The notes beneath the pieces are model-generated. The model did not search any database and was not told the origin of the DNA. It worked only from the letters and a program-made list of their open reading frames with translations. Positions 9,511 through 18,376 of a stretch of 40,963 nucleotides of DNA are shown here, piece after piece; positions within the stretch are counted from its first letter, which is position 1, and every line of letters starts with the position of its first letter. Source of the stretch: Legionellaceae bacterium (GTDB lineage Bacteria; Pseudomonadota; Gammaproteobacteria; Legionellales; Legionellaceae). Made by a program: the position numbers and the translations under genes. The stretch lies in the NCBI GenBank assembly GCA_029213075.1, contig JARGPO010000061.1, positions 1 through 40,963 on the forward strand, given 5' to 3'.

Positions 9511-9834
9511 ATGGAAAATGACACTATTGAAAAAATTAAGAGTCAAATTAGTGATAATTTGATTTTGTTGTACATGAAGGGTAGTCCAAAAATTCCTCAA
9601 TGTGGTTTTTCTGCTAGGGCAGTTCAATGTATTGAGGCGTGTGGTGTTGAGTTTGCTTATGTTGATATTTTAGCGAACCCAGACATTCGTCAGATGTTGC
9701 CACAGTACGCTGATTGGCCTACATTTCCACAATTATATGTTAAAGGTGAATTAATTGGTGGGGCAGACATCATTGCTGAATTGTATGCAGAAGGTGAGTT
9801 AGAGCAGTTATTGCGTGAATCTTCTGAGGCATAA
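9511..9834 (+). CDS. grxD: Monothiol glutaredoxin Grx4
   Basis: Monothiol glutaredoxin with the CGFS motif (Cys31), which carries and transfers [2Fe-2S] clusters with glutathione. It has 107 residues. WPTFPQLYVKGELIGG is the conserved glutathione and cis-proline region. The N-terminus matches Grx4, so the ATG at 9511 is trusted. No ribosome site is evident: a TATAGT at 9498-9503 lies only 7 nt upstream, which would put the transcript start at or beside the ATG, so the mRNA may be leaderless. It is followed 43 nt later by a peroxiredoxin in the same direction. Confidence 0.95.
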   Translation: MENDTIEKIKSQISDNLILLYMKGSPKIPQCGFSARAVQCIEACGVEFAYVDILANPDIRQMLPQYADWPTFPQLYVKGELIGGADIIAELYAEGELEQLLRESSEA

Positions 9835-9877
9835 TCTTTAATATTTTGTAACTTTTTAAATTTTTTGGAGATAAATT

Positions 9878-10483
9878 ATGAGTACTTTAGTTGGGCAAAC
9901 AGCCCCTGATTTTACAGTTCCTGCTGTTACTGGTTCTGGTGAGATTGTTGATGGATTCAATTTACATACAGCTATTAAAGGTAAATATGGTTTGGTGTTT
10001 TTCTACCCGCTAGATTTTACTTTTGTATGTCCGTCTGAGTTAATCGCCCTAAACCATCGTATGGATGAATTTGCTAGTCGTGGTGTTGAAGTTATATCTG
10101 TTTCAGTTGATTCTCATTTTACCCATAACGCTTACCGAAATACTCCTATCGATAAAGGTGGTATTGGTCCGGTTAAGTATACTATGGCTGCTGACATTAC
10201 TCACTCCATATGTAAAAGTTATGGTGTAGAACATTCTGGAGCTGGTGTTGCTTTTAGAGGTGCATTTATCATTGATAATAATGGTGTTATTCGTTCAGCT
10301 ATGGTTAATGACCTTCCTATCGGCCGAAATATTGATGAATTGTTACGAGTTATCGACGCTGTACAATTTTTTGAAGAAAATGGCGAGGTTTGCCCTGCTG
10401 GATGGAAAAAAGGTGATTCTGGTATGAAGGCTTCTCCTGATGGTGTTGCATCTTATCTTGCTGAGCATTCTGAAGCTTTATAA
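9878..10483 (+). CDS. 2-Cys peroxiredoxin (AhpC/Prx1 type)
   Basis: Thiol peroxidase that reduces hydrogen peroxide and organic peroxides. The protein is 201 residues. The peroxidatic Cys51 lies in FVCPSE, and the resolving Cys172 in GEVCPAGW near the C-terminus, typical of typical 2-Cys enzymes. The tail ASYLAEHSEAL ends without the usual AhpC C-terminus, and no ahpF is near, so the reductant is probably thioredoxin. A good ribosome site (TTGGAGAT) precedes the ATG. It sits with grxD on the plus strand and ends at a strong terminator. Confidence 0.93.
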   Translation: MSTLVGQTAPDFTVPAVTGSGEIVDGFNLHTAIKGKYGLVFFYPLDFTFVCPSELIALNHRMDEFASRGVEVISVSVDSHFTHNAYRNTPIDKGGIGPVKYTMAADITHSICKSYGVEHSGAGVAFRGAFIIDNNGVIRSAMVNDLPIGRNIDELLRVIDAVQFFEENGEVCPAGWKKGDSGMKASPDGVASYLAEHSEAL

Positions 10484-10496
10484 GTTTAGATGTTTT

Positions 10497-10556
10497 AAAA
10501 AGCGGTTGTATCTTAGAGATAATGTTACAGACTTTAAGATACAACCGCTTTTTTTT
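10497..10556. terminator. Strong bidirectional intrinsic terminator
   Basis: AGCGGTTGTATCTTA (10501-10515) pairs perfectly with 10535-10549 (15 bp). A-runs lie on the left and eight T follow on the right. It ends the grxD-prx transcript on the plus strand. On the minus strand it begins directly after the stop of the guanidine-modifying enzyme gene (10557-10555) and is followed there by a TTTT tract, so it works for both convergent units. Confidence 0.92.
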
Positions 10557-11922
10557 ATGCTTGTTTTTGTGTTTTTAAGTCTTGTGTATCGAGACTTGTT
10601 ACGGTCTTTTTTTCTGAAAAGAAATTTAGCCTTCTAGTTGTTTGTAACTTTTCCTCTAAAAGATCTAACTGATTGGAAAAATAGTATTGATTATTTTTTT
10701 GTGGAAGCAATGCCTTATTTGCACAGGCTAATTCAAGAATAGTACATCTAACTGAGCCACCGGAGCCATGCATCGTTTTGAACGGAGTTTCAATAATATC
10801 CATTTGTCCAGCAGTTGCTGCGTATATTTTGGTTATAGTTTGATAGTGGAGAGATAGTTGGTGAGTTTCTATGGCTTGTCTTTCACTCAGTATTCTACAG
10901 TTTCTCCTGCCATTAACAAACATTTTAAACTTAAGATTTTTAGGGTTTTGTAATATTGCGGAATTGGTTGCAAAAGCTAATGCTTCTGCTTTAGATATTA
11001 GCACTAGTTTTTCTGTTGGATAAATTTTTCTAATTAAAGCTCGGCTTTCAGCAGCCATCGTTTCAGTTCCAGGGATAATCTTTGGCCAACCTTTAGGATC
11101 TAGTCTTGTTTGGTTGTTTTGATCTAATTCATACTCTCCTTCATAAATTACTGCTGCATCGTTTGGGAGCGGTAGAAAGCAACAGTCCAGGTGATAAAAC
11201 TGTTCTTTAAGTAATTTGATTGGAATCACGATGTACTGTGACGCTTCTGCTATTGTGATACCGGCCTCTGGGTCATTTCTGTGCCCTTGACCGATAAAGA
11301 ACAACTCTCTACCAACCATTTGTCGGATGTCGCCACCTTCAAAAGTGATTTTAGTGCCATCTTTCATTTGTAATGGCTGAATTTTGGAAGCCAAATTTTG
11401 GGCTTGGGCAATGGCTAGAGTTTCTTCATCTTTTCTTTGAGGATTTCTAAAGGATGCGGGAATAAAATATAGATCGCCTTTTTTGTCATAGTATTGACCT
11501 GTATCTGTGGCGAAAATTTGATCTGTGTAGTATTCAAATTCACCGGTTATTTCCGAGTCATTTACTACTCTTGTTTTATCTTCTAGGATAAACCTAGTTG
11601 GAATTCCCTCTCTTTCTATAGCATTAATTAATAGCTGTTGTTCATTATAGGCATCTTCGGATAATTGTTGTTGAAACTCTTTGATAAACTCTTGCTCTTT
11701 AATTGTCTTATCTTTTTGAGGTAGGTCTTGTAGAGTTGCTAATTTATCCTCCACATATTTTTGTTGCTGTTGCAATGTTAGTACCATATTCGGATTATCT
11801 TCACTAACAATTTTAAAATTCTTTGTTGGTCTTATAATTGCAGCTTTCGCTGTTGCTGCAGTTGGAATATGGCTTGGAATATCACTTGCATTAGTAATAT
11901 ATGTTGATTTAGTAAAAGGCAT
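10555..11922 (-). CDS. Guanidine-modifying enzyme (DDAH/arginine deiminase superfamily)
   Basis: A 455-residue soluble protein whose C-terminal ~320 residues look like the amidinotransferase/dimethylarginine dimethylaminohydrolase fold. The motifs in order are TDQIFATDTG (133-142), FEGGD (194-198), HLDC (244-247, catalytic His) and HGSGGSVRC (385-393, nucleophile Cys393). Enzymes of this fold hydrolyse or transfer the guanidine group of arginine derivatives, giving citrulline or ornithine products. Residues 1-130 are an extra Gln/Lys-rich helical region not usual in DDAH. It ends the argG-argH-permease unit, 56 nt after the permease, with its own good ribosome site (GGAGAAATTATC before ATG). 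The context suggests arginine or methylarginine as substrate, making citrulline that ArgG and ArgH could return to arginine. The exact substrate is unknown. Confidence 0.75.
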   Translation of the reverse strand: MPFTKSTYITNASDIPSHIPTAATAKAAIIRPTKNFKIVSEDNPNMVLTLQQQQKYVEDKLATLQDLPQKDKTIKEQEFIKEFQQQLSEDAYNEQQLLINAIEREGIPTRFILEDKTRVVNDSEITGEFEYYTDQIFATDTGQYYDKKGDLYFIPASFRNPQRKDEETLAIAQAQNLASKIQPLQMKDGTKITFEGGDIRQMVGRELFFIGQGHRNDPEAGITIAEASQYIVIPIKLLKEQFYHLDCCFLPLPNDAAVIYEGEYELDQNNQTRLDPKGWPKIIPGTETMAAESRALIRKIYPTEKLVLISKAEALAFATNSAILQNPKNLKFKMFVNGRRNCRILSERQAIETHQLSLHYQTITKIYAATAGQMDIIETPFKTMHGSGGSVRCTILELACANKALLPQKNNQYYFSNQLDLLEEKLQTTRRLNFFSEKKTVTSLDTQDLKTQKQA

Positions 11923-11978
11923 GATAATTTCTCCACGAGCATACTATTTTTTATTTGGGGGATTAAAATATGGTTTGG

Positions 11979-13082
11979 TTATAGTTGTACGCCTAAGCGA
12001 CTAGTTAATACTCGTTTAGCAAAGAAGGGGATAATTATTTCCAGGATAATCGCAATATATCCTGCTAATGACATAGCATATATATACATGTTTTCAGAAA
12101 ATAAAGTTAACCCTAGTGGTGGAAGAAAAGTTGCAAATCCGATAATCCACCGGTTAGTGGTTTTAAAGACATCTAGGAGAAAATCAAAAATACCTAGAGA
12201 TACACAAAAAAATGAACCAAATAAAGCAACTGATTCAAATATAGATATTAATGAGACAGCATACTTTGAGTGCAAGTAAAATTGTAGGCTTTGATTAAAA
12301 GCTAGAAGTTGATTATTGCTATGATAAATAGCTAGTAAACCATGTGGACCTTGTAGCGGTATAATTGAGTAGATAGTATAAAGCCAAGTTATATATAAAA
12401 CTAGAACGGCCGTGGTGCTACAAATTATCATCCCTTTGAATAAACTCGCTCTTTCATCTCCGTAGTATGTAACTAGACTTGGGATGATAAACTGATAACC
12501 AAAGGAGTTGATTATTATCATAACAAGAGATGCGCCACCGCTAGTTAGTAACGTATTGGAACTAAAAGTAAAAGCTAAGGTTGGATGAGAAAATATTGCT
12601 AAGATTGTTAATAATAATAAACTTAATTTAGCAATAACAATTAGAACGTTAAGTCTAATAACAAATTTAGCACTGATTGTTATTAGGCTACCAAATAGTA
12701 ATACGAAAAGCATGCATATGTTAAAATATGAGGTGTTAGAAAATAGGCTTGCAGTGCTAGCCATAACCATTGAAACACAACCAGATATATATGATGACAG
12801 TGAAAAGTAAAGCAGCCATAAAAACAGAAATACTGTCAAAAGTTGGGTCTTTTCACCAAGGAAATTGCCGACAATACTATAATAGGTATTGTATCTTTTC
12901 GGACAATTTAGGCTTAATGACAAAATATATAAGCCAGTTTTTGTCATAACTAGCCAGGTTAAAATTATAGCTATGATTGTTGTTAAAAATCCAAACTTAG
13001 CTGAAACAATAGGGATGGCCAAAATACCACCACCTATTACGGCTCCTATTAGTAAGAATGTTCCGCCTATAAATTTTAACAT
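11979..13082 (-). CDS. HAAAP-family amino acid permease
   Basis: Integral membrane protein of 367 residues with about ten to eleven hydrophobic helices. The start LIGAVIGGGILAIPIVSAKF matches the glycine-rich first helix of hydroxy/aromatic amino acid permeases (TyrP, Mtr, TnaB, SdaC). It is somewhat shorter than the usual 400 residues. Family members import tyrosine, tryptophan or serine with protons. Here the gene overlaps the end of argH by 7 nt and lies in an arginine unit, so citrulline or arginine transport is an alternative inferred only from context. Confidence 0.85.
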   Translation of the reverse strand: MLKFIGGTFLLIGAVIGGGILAIPIVSAKFGFLTTIIAIILTWLVMTKTGLYILSLSLNCPKRYNTYYSIVGNFLGEKTQLLTVFLFLWLLYFSLSSYISGCVSMVMASTASLFSNTSYFNICMLFVLLFGSLITISAKFVIRLNVLIVIAKLSLLLLTILAIFSHPTLAFTFSSNTLLTSGGASLVMIIINSFGYQFIIPSLVTYYGDERASLFKGMIICSTTAVLVLYITWLYTIYSIIPLQGPHGLLAIYHSNNQLLAFNQSLQFYLHSKYAVSLISIFESVALFGSFFCVSLGIFDFLLDVFKTTNRWIIGFATFLPPLGLTLFSENMYIYAMSLAGYIAIILEIIIPFFAKRVLTSRLGVQL

Positions 13083-14515
13083 TTTAGATCTCGTAGAAAA
13101 TCATCATGATCTGAAATCCATTTTGAATATTGTAATAATTTTTGAGCTCCCTCTTGAAGTTGTACTTCGACACTTTTTTTAGATGTTCCACCTTTAACCG
13201 AATGGGCCTCAATTACTGCCTCAACATCTAAAACCTTGAACACATCATTTGTAATTAGAGGTGAAAATTTTTGATAATCTGTAATATCTAATTCAATGAG
13301 TAATTTATTTTGTTCTAAACAATGCAGAACAATTTTTCCAGTTATTTCATGTGCCTCACGAAAGGGGATGTTTTTTCTAGTTAAGTAATTTGCAAGGTTA
13401 GTTGCGTTGGCAAAATCATTTTTTGTCGCACTTAACATTATTTCTTTGTTAATTTGCATGCTTTCTAACATGGGGGTGTAGACGGATAATGTTTGGGAAA
13501 GCGTTTTTACGCTATCAAATACACCTTCTTTGTCTTCTTGCATGTCTTTGTTGTATGCGAGGGGTAGTCCTTTTAACACGGTGAGTATGCCCATTAATGC
13601 TCCGTATACTCTACCTGTTTTTCCTCTAGATAATTCACAAACGTCAGGATTTTTTTTCTGGGGCATCATGCTACTACCAGTACAAAAAGCGTCATCAAGT
13701 TGGATGAAAGAAAATTCAGTACTGCTCCACAAAATTAGTTCTTCACTAAGTTTTGAGATATGCATCATAGTTAAAGACGCATTTGCCAAGAACTCAACCA
13801 CAAAATCTCTATCACTAACGGCATCTAAACTATTAGCATAAGTATCAGAAAAACCTAACAAGTTGGCAGTATATTCTGAATCAATGGCAACGCCACTTCC
13901 AGCTAAGGCTCCAGCACCAAGAGGGCAAACGTTTATTCTTGTAAAACTATTGGTGAGTCTTTCCATGTCACGGCTAAACATGTTGAAATATGCAAGCATG
14001 TGATGGGCGAATCGAACTGGCTCGGCTCTTTGTAAATGAGTATATCCTGGTATGATAGTATCAATATTATTTTTGGAAATTGAATGGATAACTACTAGTA
14101 GCTCATGCAGTTGTTTTATAATAATCAATACATTTTCTCTGAGGTAGAGATGCAGATCTAATGCGACTTGATCGTTTCTGCTTCTGCCAGTATGTAGTTT
14201 GCCAGCGACTGGCCCAATTTTCTCATGCAAGATTCGTTCGATATTTAGGTGAATATCCTCATCAGCTACGTTAAACTTAACCTCTTTATTAGATATTTGT
14301 TCTTTTATATCTAATAGTCCGTTGCTAATTAGTTTGCACTCATCTTTTGATATCAGCTCGCATTTAGCCAGCATTTTAACATGAGCTATGCTACCAATAA
14401 TGTCATGTTTGGCCAAGATATGATCAAAGTGAATAGATGCATTATATTCATCTACCAATTCATTCGTAGATTTATTGAATCTACCGCCCCACAGTTTCAA
14501 AGTCGTTGCTTGCAT
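13076..14515 (-). CDS. argH: Argininosuccinate lyase
   Basis: Last step of arginine synthesis: argininosuccinate to arginine and fumarate. The protein is 479 residues. LWGGRF near the start and the fumarase/aspartase-superfamily signature [11 protein letters not shown] (catalytic Ser loop) are intact, and [13 protein letters not shown] is also conserved. The start codon lies 35 nt inside the end of argG, and the [14 protein letters not shown]-terminus is the family one, so the overlap is real and suggests translational coupling. It overlaps the permease by 7 nt. Confidence 0.97.
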   Translation of the reverse strand: MQATTLKLWGGRFNKSTNELVDEYNASIHFDHILAKHDIIGSIAHVKMLAKCELISKDECKLISNGLLDIKEQISNKEVKFNVADEDIHLNIERILHEKIGPVAGKLHTGRSRNDQVALDLHLYLRENVLIIIKQLHELLVVIHSISKNNIDTIIPGYTHLQRAEPVRFAHHMLAYFNMFSRDMERLTNSFTRINVCPLGAGALAGSGVAIDSEYTANLLGFSDTYANSLDAVSDRDFVVEFLANASLTMMHISKLSEELILWSSTEFSFIQLDDAFCTGSSMMPQKKNPDVCELSRGKTGRVYGALMGILTVLKGLPLAYNKDMQEDKEGVFDSVKTLSQTLSVYTPMLESMQINKEIMLSATKNDFANATNLANYLTRKNIPFREAHEITGKIVLHCLEQNKLLIELDITDYQKFSPLITNDVFKVLDVEAVIEAHSVKGGTSKKSVEVQLQEGAQKLLQYSKWISDHDDFLRDLKC

Positions 14516-15731
14516 TATTTATATCCTGTAGTTGAAATTCTTGATTGACTTGTGAATTAATTTTTAGAGGCAAGCCATAAATACTAATAAACCCCTCAGC
14601 TGAGCTGTGATCAAAACTGTCTTCTTTGTCATAGGTTGCTAGAGAATATTGATATAATGATTGCTGTGATTTCCGGCCAATGACAGTCGCACTACCCTTA
14701 AATAGTTTTATTTTTACCTCTCCTGATATATTTTTTTGAGTTTCTTTAATAAAGGAGTTTATAGGGTCCATCAATGGCGAAAACCAAAGGCCCTCATATA
14801 CCATCTGGCTAAACTTTTGCTCTAAAATAGGTTTAAATTGAGCTACATCTCGAGTTAAGCATAATGATTCTATAGCTTGATGAGCTTTGATTAAGGTGAT
14901 TGCCGCTGGCGCTTCGTAAATTTCACGAGACTTGATGCCAACCAACCTATTTTCTACGTGATCTATTCTTCCAACACCATGAATCCCTGCTATTTCATTT
15001 AAAGTTGCAACTAAGACATGTAATGGCATGGGCTCACCATTTAAAGCAGTTGGTATGCCTTTCTCAAAACTAATTTGAATGGTTGTTGCTTGGTCAGGCC
15101 AGAGCTCAGGTGCTTTAGTTAATTCATATGCTTCTTCTGGAGGGGCTAACCAAGGGTCTTCTAATACCCCGCATTCACAGCTTCGACCCCATAGGTTTTT
15201 ATCAATACTGAATGGATTGTCTAGATTAATTGGTAACTCAATATTATGTTTTTTAGCATACAAAATAGCATCTTCTCGATTAATAGGGTTATCTCGCATT
15301 GGAGCTATAATTTTGATATTTGGTTTTAGGGTATTTAAAGAGACATCAAATCTTACTTGGTCATTTCCCTTCCCAGTACAACCATGAGCAACATGTGTTG
15401 CTTGATATTTATTGGCAATTTCAATTAGTTTTTTAGATATTAGTGGTCGAGATAGGGCTGAAACTAATGGATAAACACCTTCGTATAGAGCGTTAGCCTG
15501 AAGAGCTTTGCTTAAATACTCAGTAGCAAATTCATTTTTTAAGTCCAAAACATGACAGGCAATTGCTCCAGTTTTTAAAGCTTTTTGTTTAATAGATTCA
15601 AGATCTTTACCTTCGCCTAAATCACCAACAACAGCAATGACGTCTAAATTATATTTTTCCTGAAACCATTTGATAGCTATTGAAGTATCTAGCCCACCTG
15701 AGTAAGCTAAAACAATTTTTTCTTTTGACAT
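14481..15731 (-). CDS. argG: Argininosuccinate synthase
   Basis: Joins citrulline and aspartate with ATP to make argininosuccinate. The protein is 416 residues, the usual length. The N-type PP-loop AYSGGLDTS binds ATP, and [14 protein letters not shown] and the APMRD segment are conserved. A ribosome site GGAG lies 9 nt before the ATG. It is the first gene of a minus-strand unit with argH, a permease and a guanidine-modifying enzyme. The promoter (15766-15794) has its -35 inside an ARG box, so repression by ArgR with arginine is expected. No argB, C, D, F or J is in the window. Confidence 0.97.
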   Translation of the reverse strand: MSKEKIVLAYSGGLDTSIAIKWFQEKYNLDVIAVVGDLGEGKDLESIKQKALKTGAIACHVLDLKNEFATEYLSKALQANALYEGVYPLVSALSRPLISKKLIEIANKYQATHVAHGCTGKGNDQVRFDVSLNTLKPNIKIIAPMRDNPINREDAILYAKKHNIELPINLDNPFSIDKNLWGRSCECGVLEDPWLAPPEEAYELTKAPELWPDQATTIQISFEKGIPTALNGEPMPLHVLVATLNEIAGIHGVGRIDHVENRLVGIKSREIYEAPAAITLIKAHQAIESLCLTRDVAQFKPILEQKFSQMVYEGLWFSPLMDPINSFIKETQKNISGEVKIKLFKGSATVIGRKSQQSLYQYSLATYDKEDSFDHSSAEGFISIYGLPLKINSQVNQEFQLQDINNASNDFETVGR

Positions 15732-15765
15732 GCCTTTTATCTCCAGAGATACATAGTGTTTGATA

Positions 15766-15794
15766 ATAGTAACAAAACAAAATTAGATATTCAA
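15766..15794 (-). promoter_or_regulatory. argG promoter
   Basis: On the minus strand the -35 TTGAAT (15794-15789) and the -10 TACTAT (15771-15766) have a 17-bp spacer. The -35 lies inside the left ARG box, so bound ArgR would exclude RNA polymerase. Confidence 0.6.
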
Positions 15795-15807
15795 ATAAAT
15801 ATTCATG
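15790..15807. promoter_or_regulatory. ARG box, argG-proximal (weaker)
   Basis: The 14-bp core CAAATAAATATTCA (15792-15805) matches the ArgR operator consensus TGAATAWWWATTCA with two mismatches in the left half. Its centre lies 31 bp, about three helical turns, from the stronger box. Confidence 0.6.
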
Positions 15808-15820
15808 TTTTTTAATTAAA

Positions 15821-15838
15821 AATGAATATTTATTCATT
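15821..15838. promoter_or_regulatory. ARG box, argR-proximal (near-perfect)
   Basis: AATGAATATTTATTCATT is an almost perfect palindrome and fits the 18-bp ARG box consensus. It lies 24 nt before the argR start and would overlap the argR promoter, so ArgR probably represses its own gene as well as argG. Confidence 0.85.
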
Positions 15839-15862
15839 AAAACAAGTTAAGGGTAAATAAAA

Positions 15863-16351
15863 ATGAACAGTAAATCACAAGATGAGCCGATCCAGGATAT
15901 ATTAGAAGACTTGAGAAAATTGTTATTGCAAGGTGTTAATGCAACGCAAGAAACAATTTGTTTAGAGCTAGAATCTATGGGGCATAAAGTGAATCAGTCT
16001 AAAATATCGCGCCTACTTAGAAAAATTAATGCTATAAAGGTTAAGAATGATAGTGGCGAGATGGTGTATCACTTGCCACATGATGCGACACCGCCACCGA
16101 TTAATTCTAGCTTATCTGAGTTAGTTATTGATGTGGTCGCAAATGAGGCCATGATTATTATTAAAACAAGCCCTGGCGCGGCGTCATTAATTGCACGAAT
16201 AATTGATCATAAAAAATGTCATATATTGGGGACGATTGCCGGTGATGACTCAATCTTTGTGGCTCCAGAATCCGTTCATAATCTTGAAAAAACAATGACA
16301 TTAATTAGATCATCTCTTAATTATGTTGATACATCGGCACAGAAGGAGTGA
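15863..16351 (+). CDS. argR: Arginine repressor ArgR
   Basis: Arginine-responsive hexameric DNA-binding regulator of 162 residues. The N-terminal ~75 residues form the winged helix-turn-helix (VNQSKISRLLRKINAIKVKN). The C-terminal oligomerisation and arginine-binding domain carries GTIAGDDSIFVAP, the family hallmark with the two Asp that hold arginine. It is divergent from argG across two ARG boxes, which supports both identity and autoregulation. The last 35 nt overlap the convergent gene that ends at 16317; this part encodes the non-conserved tail. Confidence 0.96.
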   Translation: MNSKSQDEPIQDILEDLRKLLLQGVNATQETICLELESMGHKVNQSKISRLLRKINAIKVKNDSGEMVYHLPHDATPPPINSSLSELVIDVVANEAMIIIKTSPGAASLIARIIDHKKCHILGTIAGDDSIFVAPESVHNLEKTMTLIRSSLNYVDTSAQKE

Positions 16352-17444
16352 TAGTTTTCTCCACTTCTTTTTGATTTGTTTTTGATGCATTGCAAGAAGA
16401 AGAAAAAAATCCAATAGCAACTAGACCTAGCATTATAGGAGGTAGGAGTTCTAGTGCTTGATTTCTATCCTCGGCAAGGGTAATTGTTGCAATCATAGGT
16501 ATTAAAAATGCAATCAATGCTATTGATAAGGGAAGAATCAGGTTGGATGGAAATAACAATTCGCGTATATCATTGTTCAGATCCGTATTAGCATGTCTTG
16601 GAGCATCTATAATTTGATGAGGAGGTATTTGGGAAAGTAGTAGTTTTGAAGGTTTAGATACTTTTATGCTTAACAGATGTTCATAGTTCCTAATAGCCTT
16701 GAAAATTTCTATAACGACCTTGTTATGGTCTTTTTCTGTTTTATTATGACCTGTTTCAAAAGAAATATTATGGATCACTTGCTCTGCCATAAAGGCTCTA
16801 CTGCCTATTTTACCAAGGGGATAACGATTAAAGTCATAACCATTCTTATATAGGCGTATGTCTCTTCCCCCTGTTAATAAAAGGTAGTCCATATGTTGAC
16901 TTGTTGCATATCTACCCCAGTTTATACTTAGTCTCTCAAGAAGTTGCACGTTAAAGTTGCGGGTTATTTCTGAGGCTATATATGGAGTTAGAGATATTAC
17001 ATCTGCTAGTGGCATAAACATATCATATTTTAAGTAATAATCAGTTAGAGTATTTATTTCGTTCGGAATATTAAATTTGCGGTTGTACTTAAATTTCATT
17101 TCTCTTCTAGATAATGGTAGAGATTTTAGACGAATATTAGAGTCTTCAATATTATGCTTTGATGCGTAAGAAAGCATTAAGCGAGGAATACAGGTTGTCT
17201 CGGATGTATCGAAATCGTTATATTTATTATAAATCTCTGCTAATAGAGTTAGGTTGGTATCGGCAATATTCGCCAAAGTTAAGAATTTTATAATATCATT
17301 GGCACCAGCAAGATGGGACAATGGAATAGCATCTCCAAATCCACCCTTACTCGTTTCCATAGGGTTGTTTGTGAGTCGTAATCCTATGTTATGGCTTGCA
17401 ATTTTTAGTAATTCATCTTTGGAAAATAAAGTTAATTTGGGCAT
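16317..17444 (-). CDS. Hypothetical protein with two C-terminal membrane helices
   Basis: A 375-residue protein I do not recognise. Residues 1-300 are polar and mostly helical, with leucine-rich stretches around 45-70 and a basic segment near 110-120. Two hydrophobic segments follow near the C-terminus (NLILPLSIALIAFLIPMIAT, and LLPPIMLGLVAIGFFSSSC), then a short polar tail. There is no signal peptide. A large soluble N-terminus with a C-terminal hairpin in the membrane is a layout often seen in effector-like or inclusion-type proteins, but this is only suggestive. The ATG has AGAGA upstream. The gene overlaps argR tail to tail by 35 nt and is divergent from another membrane protein gene. Confidence 0.65.
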   Translation of the reverse strand: MPKLTLFSKDELLKIASHNIGLRLTNNPMETSKGGFGDAIPLSHLAGANDIIKFLTLANIADTNLTLLAEIYNKYNDFDTSETTCIPRLMLSYASKHNIEDSNIRLKSLPLSRREMKFKYNRKFNIPNEINTLTDYYLKYDMFMPLADVISLTPYIASEITRNFNVQLLERLSINWGRYATSQHMDYLLLTGGRDIRLYKNGYDFNRYPLGKIGSRAFMAEQVIHNISFETGHNKTEKDHNKVVIEIFKAIRNYEHLLSIKVSKPSKLLLSQIPPHQIIDAPRHANTDLNNDIRELLFPSNLILPLSIALIAFLIPMIATITLAEDRNQALELLPPIMLGLVAIGFFSSSCNASKTNQKEVEKTITPSVPMYQHN

Positions 17445-17729
17445 ATTTTTTCTCTATATAAATGCTTATGAATTTTGATTACCAGTTTGTTTAAGTCTAA
17501 GGAGATTTATTATCTATTGCTATGCCTCTTTAAAACTAGCAAACAACATCCCACAATTATATCATGTGGACTATATTTTAATCAATTCAATCTGGGGCTT
17601 ATCATTTTAACATATGAAGAATTAGATTTATTTTATGAAATGGCCAAGCATGAAAATAATTTACAATATAAAGTTTTAATGTTATTATTGCGCACTTATT
17701 GATTTAAATTTCTTCACCACGGGGTGTGT

Positions 17730-18323
17730 ATGTCAGGAATATTTTACGGTCTTAATCCGTTGAAAAGAGATTCAGGTTGTTATTATACGAGATTAAATTC
17801 TCAAACAAACAAACAAGATCTTACTTGTCATAAACCAGACATTTTGTTTGCTGAAATGCTTGAATCTGCTTGGAATCAAAGGTTAGGTTTTATAAAAAGC
17901 TTAAAAATTACTTTTCTATTAATTCTAGGAGATCATCAAGCCACAAATATTCAAGACCCTTCTTCTCATGTTAATAGTATTACACGTTTCATAAGCAATC
18001 CTCCACCTTTTAAAGGCGCTCTTGATTTTTTATTGTTACCTCTTGTTGCACGTAAGTTATTAAATTGGTCATTAAGACAAATGGAAAATAAGTCTAATAG
18101 TTTTTCTTTAGAAATAGCTATTTCATTCGCAAGAGTATTTGCTGGATTAGTTATTGCTGCAAGATACTTAATCTCATTTGCCTTGACAGTGGCCCTGCTT
18201 CCAGTTATTGGAATAACTTGCGCTTTAAGATCTAAAAAAGAAAAAAATAATCTGTTGCAAGTTGATATTGATACTGATTATCAAGGTGATGAGTTACCGA
18301 AAGGTTCCGGAGCAGGTTATTAA
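17730..18323 (+). CDS. Hypothetical membrane-associated protein
   Basis: 197 residues from the ATG at 17730, which has GGGG 5 nt upstream; a GTG two codons earlier is also possible. Function not recognised. The sequence has moderately hydrophobic stretches near residues 55-65 and 95-110 and a strong one near 130-165 (AISFARVFAGLVIAARYLIS, then FALTVALLPVIGITCAL), followed by a basic KKEK segment and an acidic tail. This suggests a membrane-inserted helical pair with a cytosolic C-terminus. It stands alone between a convergent DUF3579 gene and the divergent 375-aa protein gene. Confidence 0.55.
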   Translation: MSGIFYGLNPLKRDSGCYYTRLNSQTNKQDLTCHKPDILFAEMLESAWNQRLGFIKSLKITFLLILGDHQATNIQDPSSHVNSITRFISNPPPFKGALDFLLLPLVARKLLNWSLRQMENKSNSFSLEIAISFARVFAGLVIAARYLISFALTVALLPVIGITCALRSKKEKNNLLQVDIDTDYQGDELPKGSGAGY

Positions 18324-18376
18324 CTCAGAAAAATCGAGAAATTGTACTTTCAAAGATTCCATTTTAGAGTCCTTTC

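Noticed and set aside
9358-9627. 89-residue minus-strand frame upstream of sodB
   Set aside because: It lies across the divergent promoter region and antisense to grxD, whose CGFS protein is certain.
17475-17702. 75-residue open frame with TTG start
   Set aside because: No ribosome site, low-complexity I/L/F-rich sequence in an AT-rich spacer, no family resemblance.
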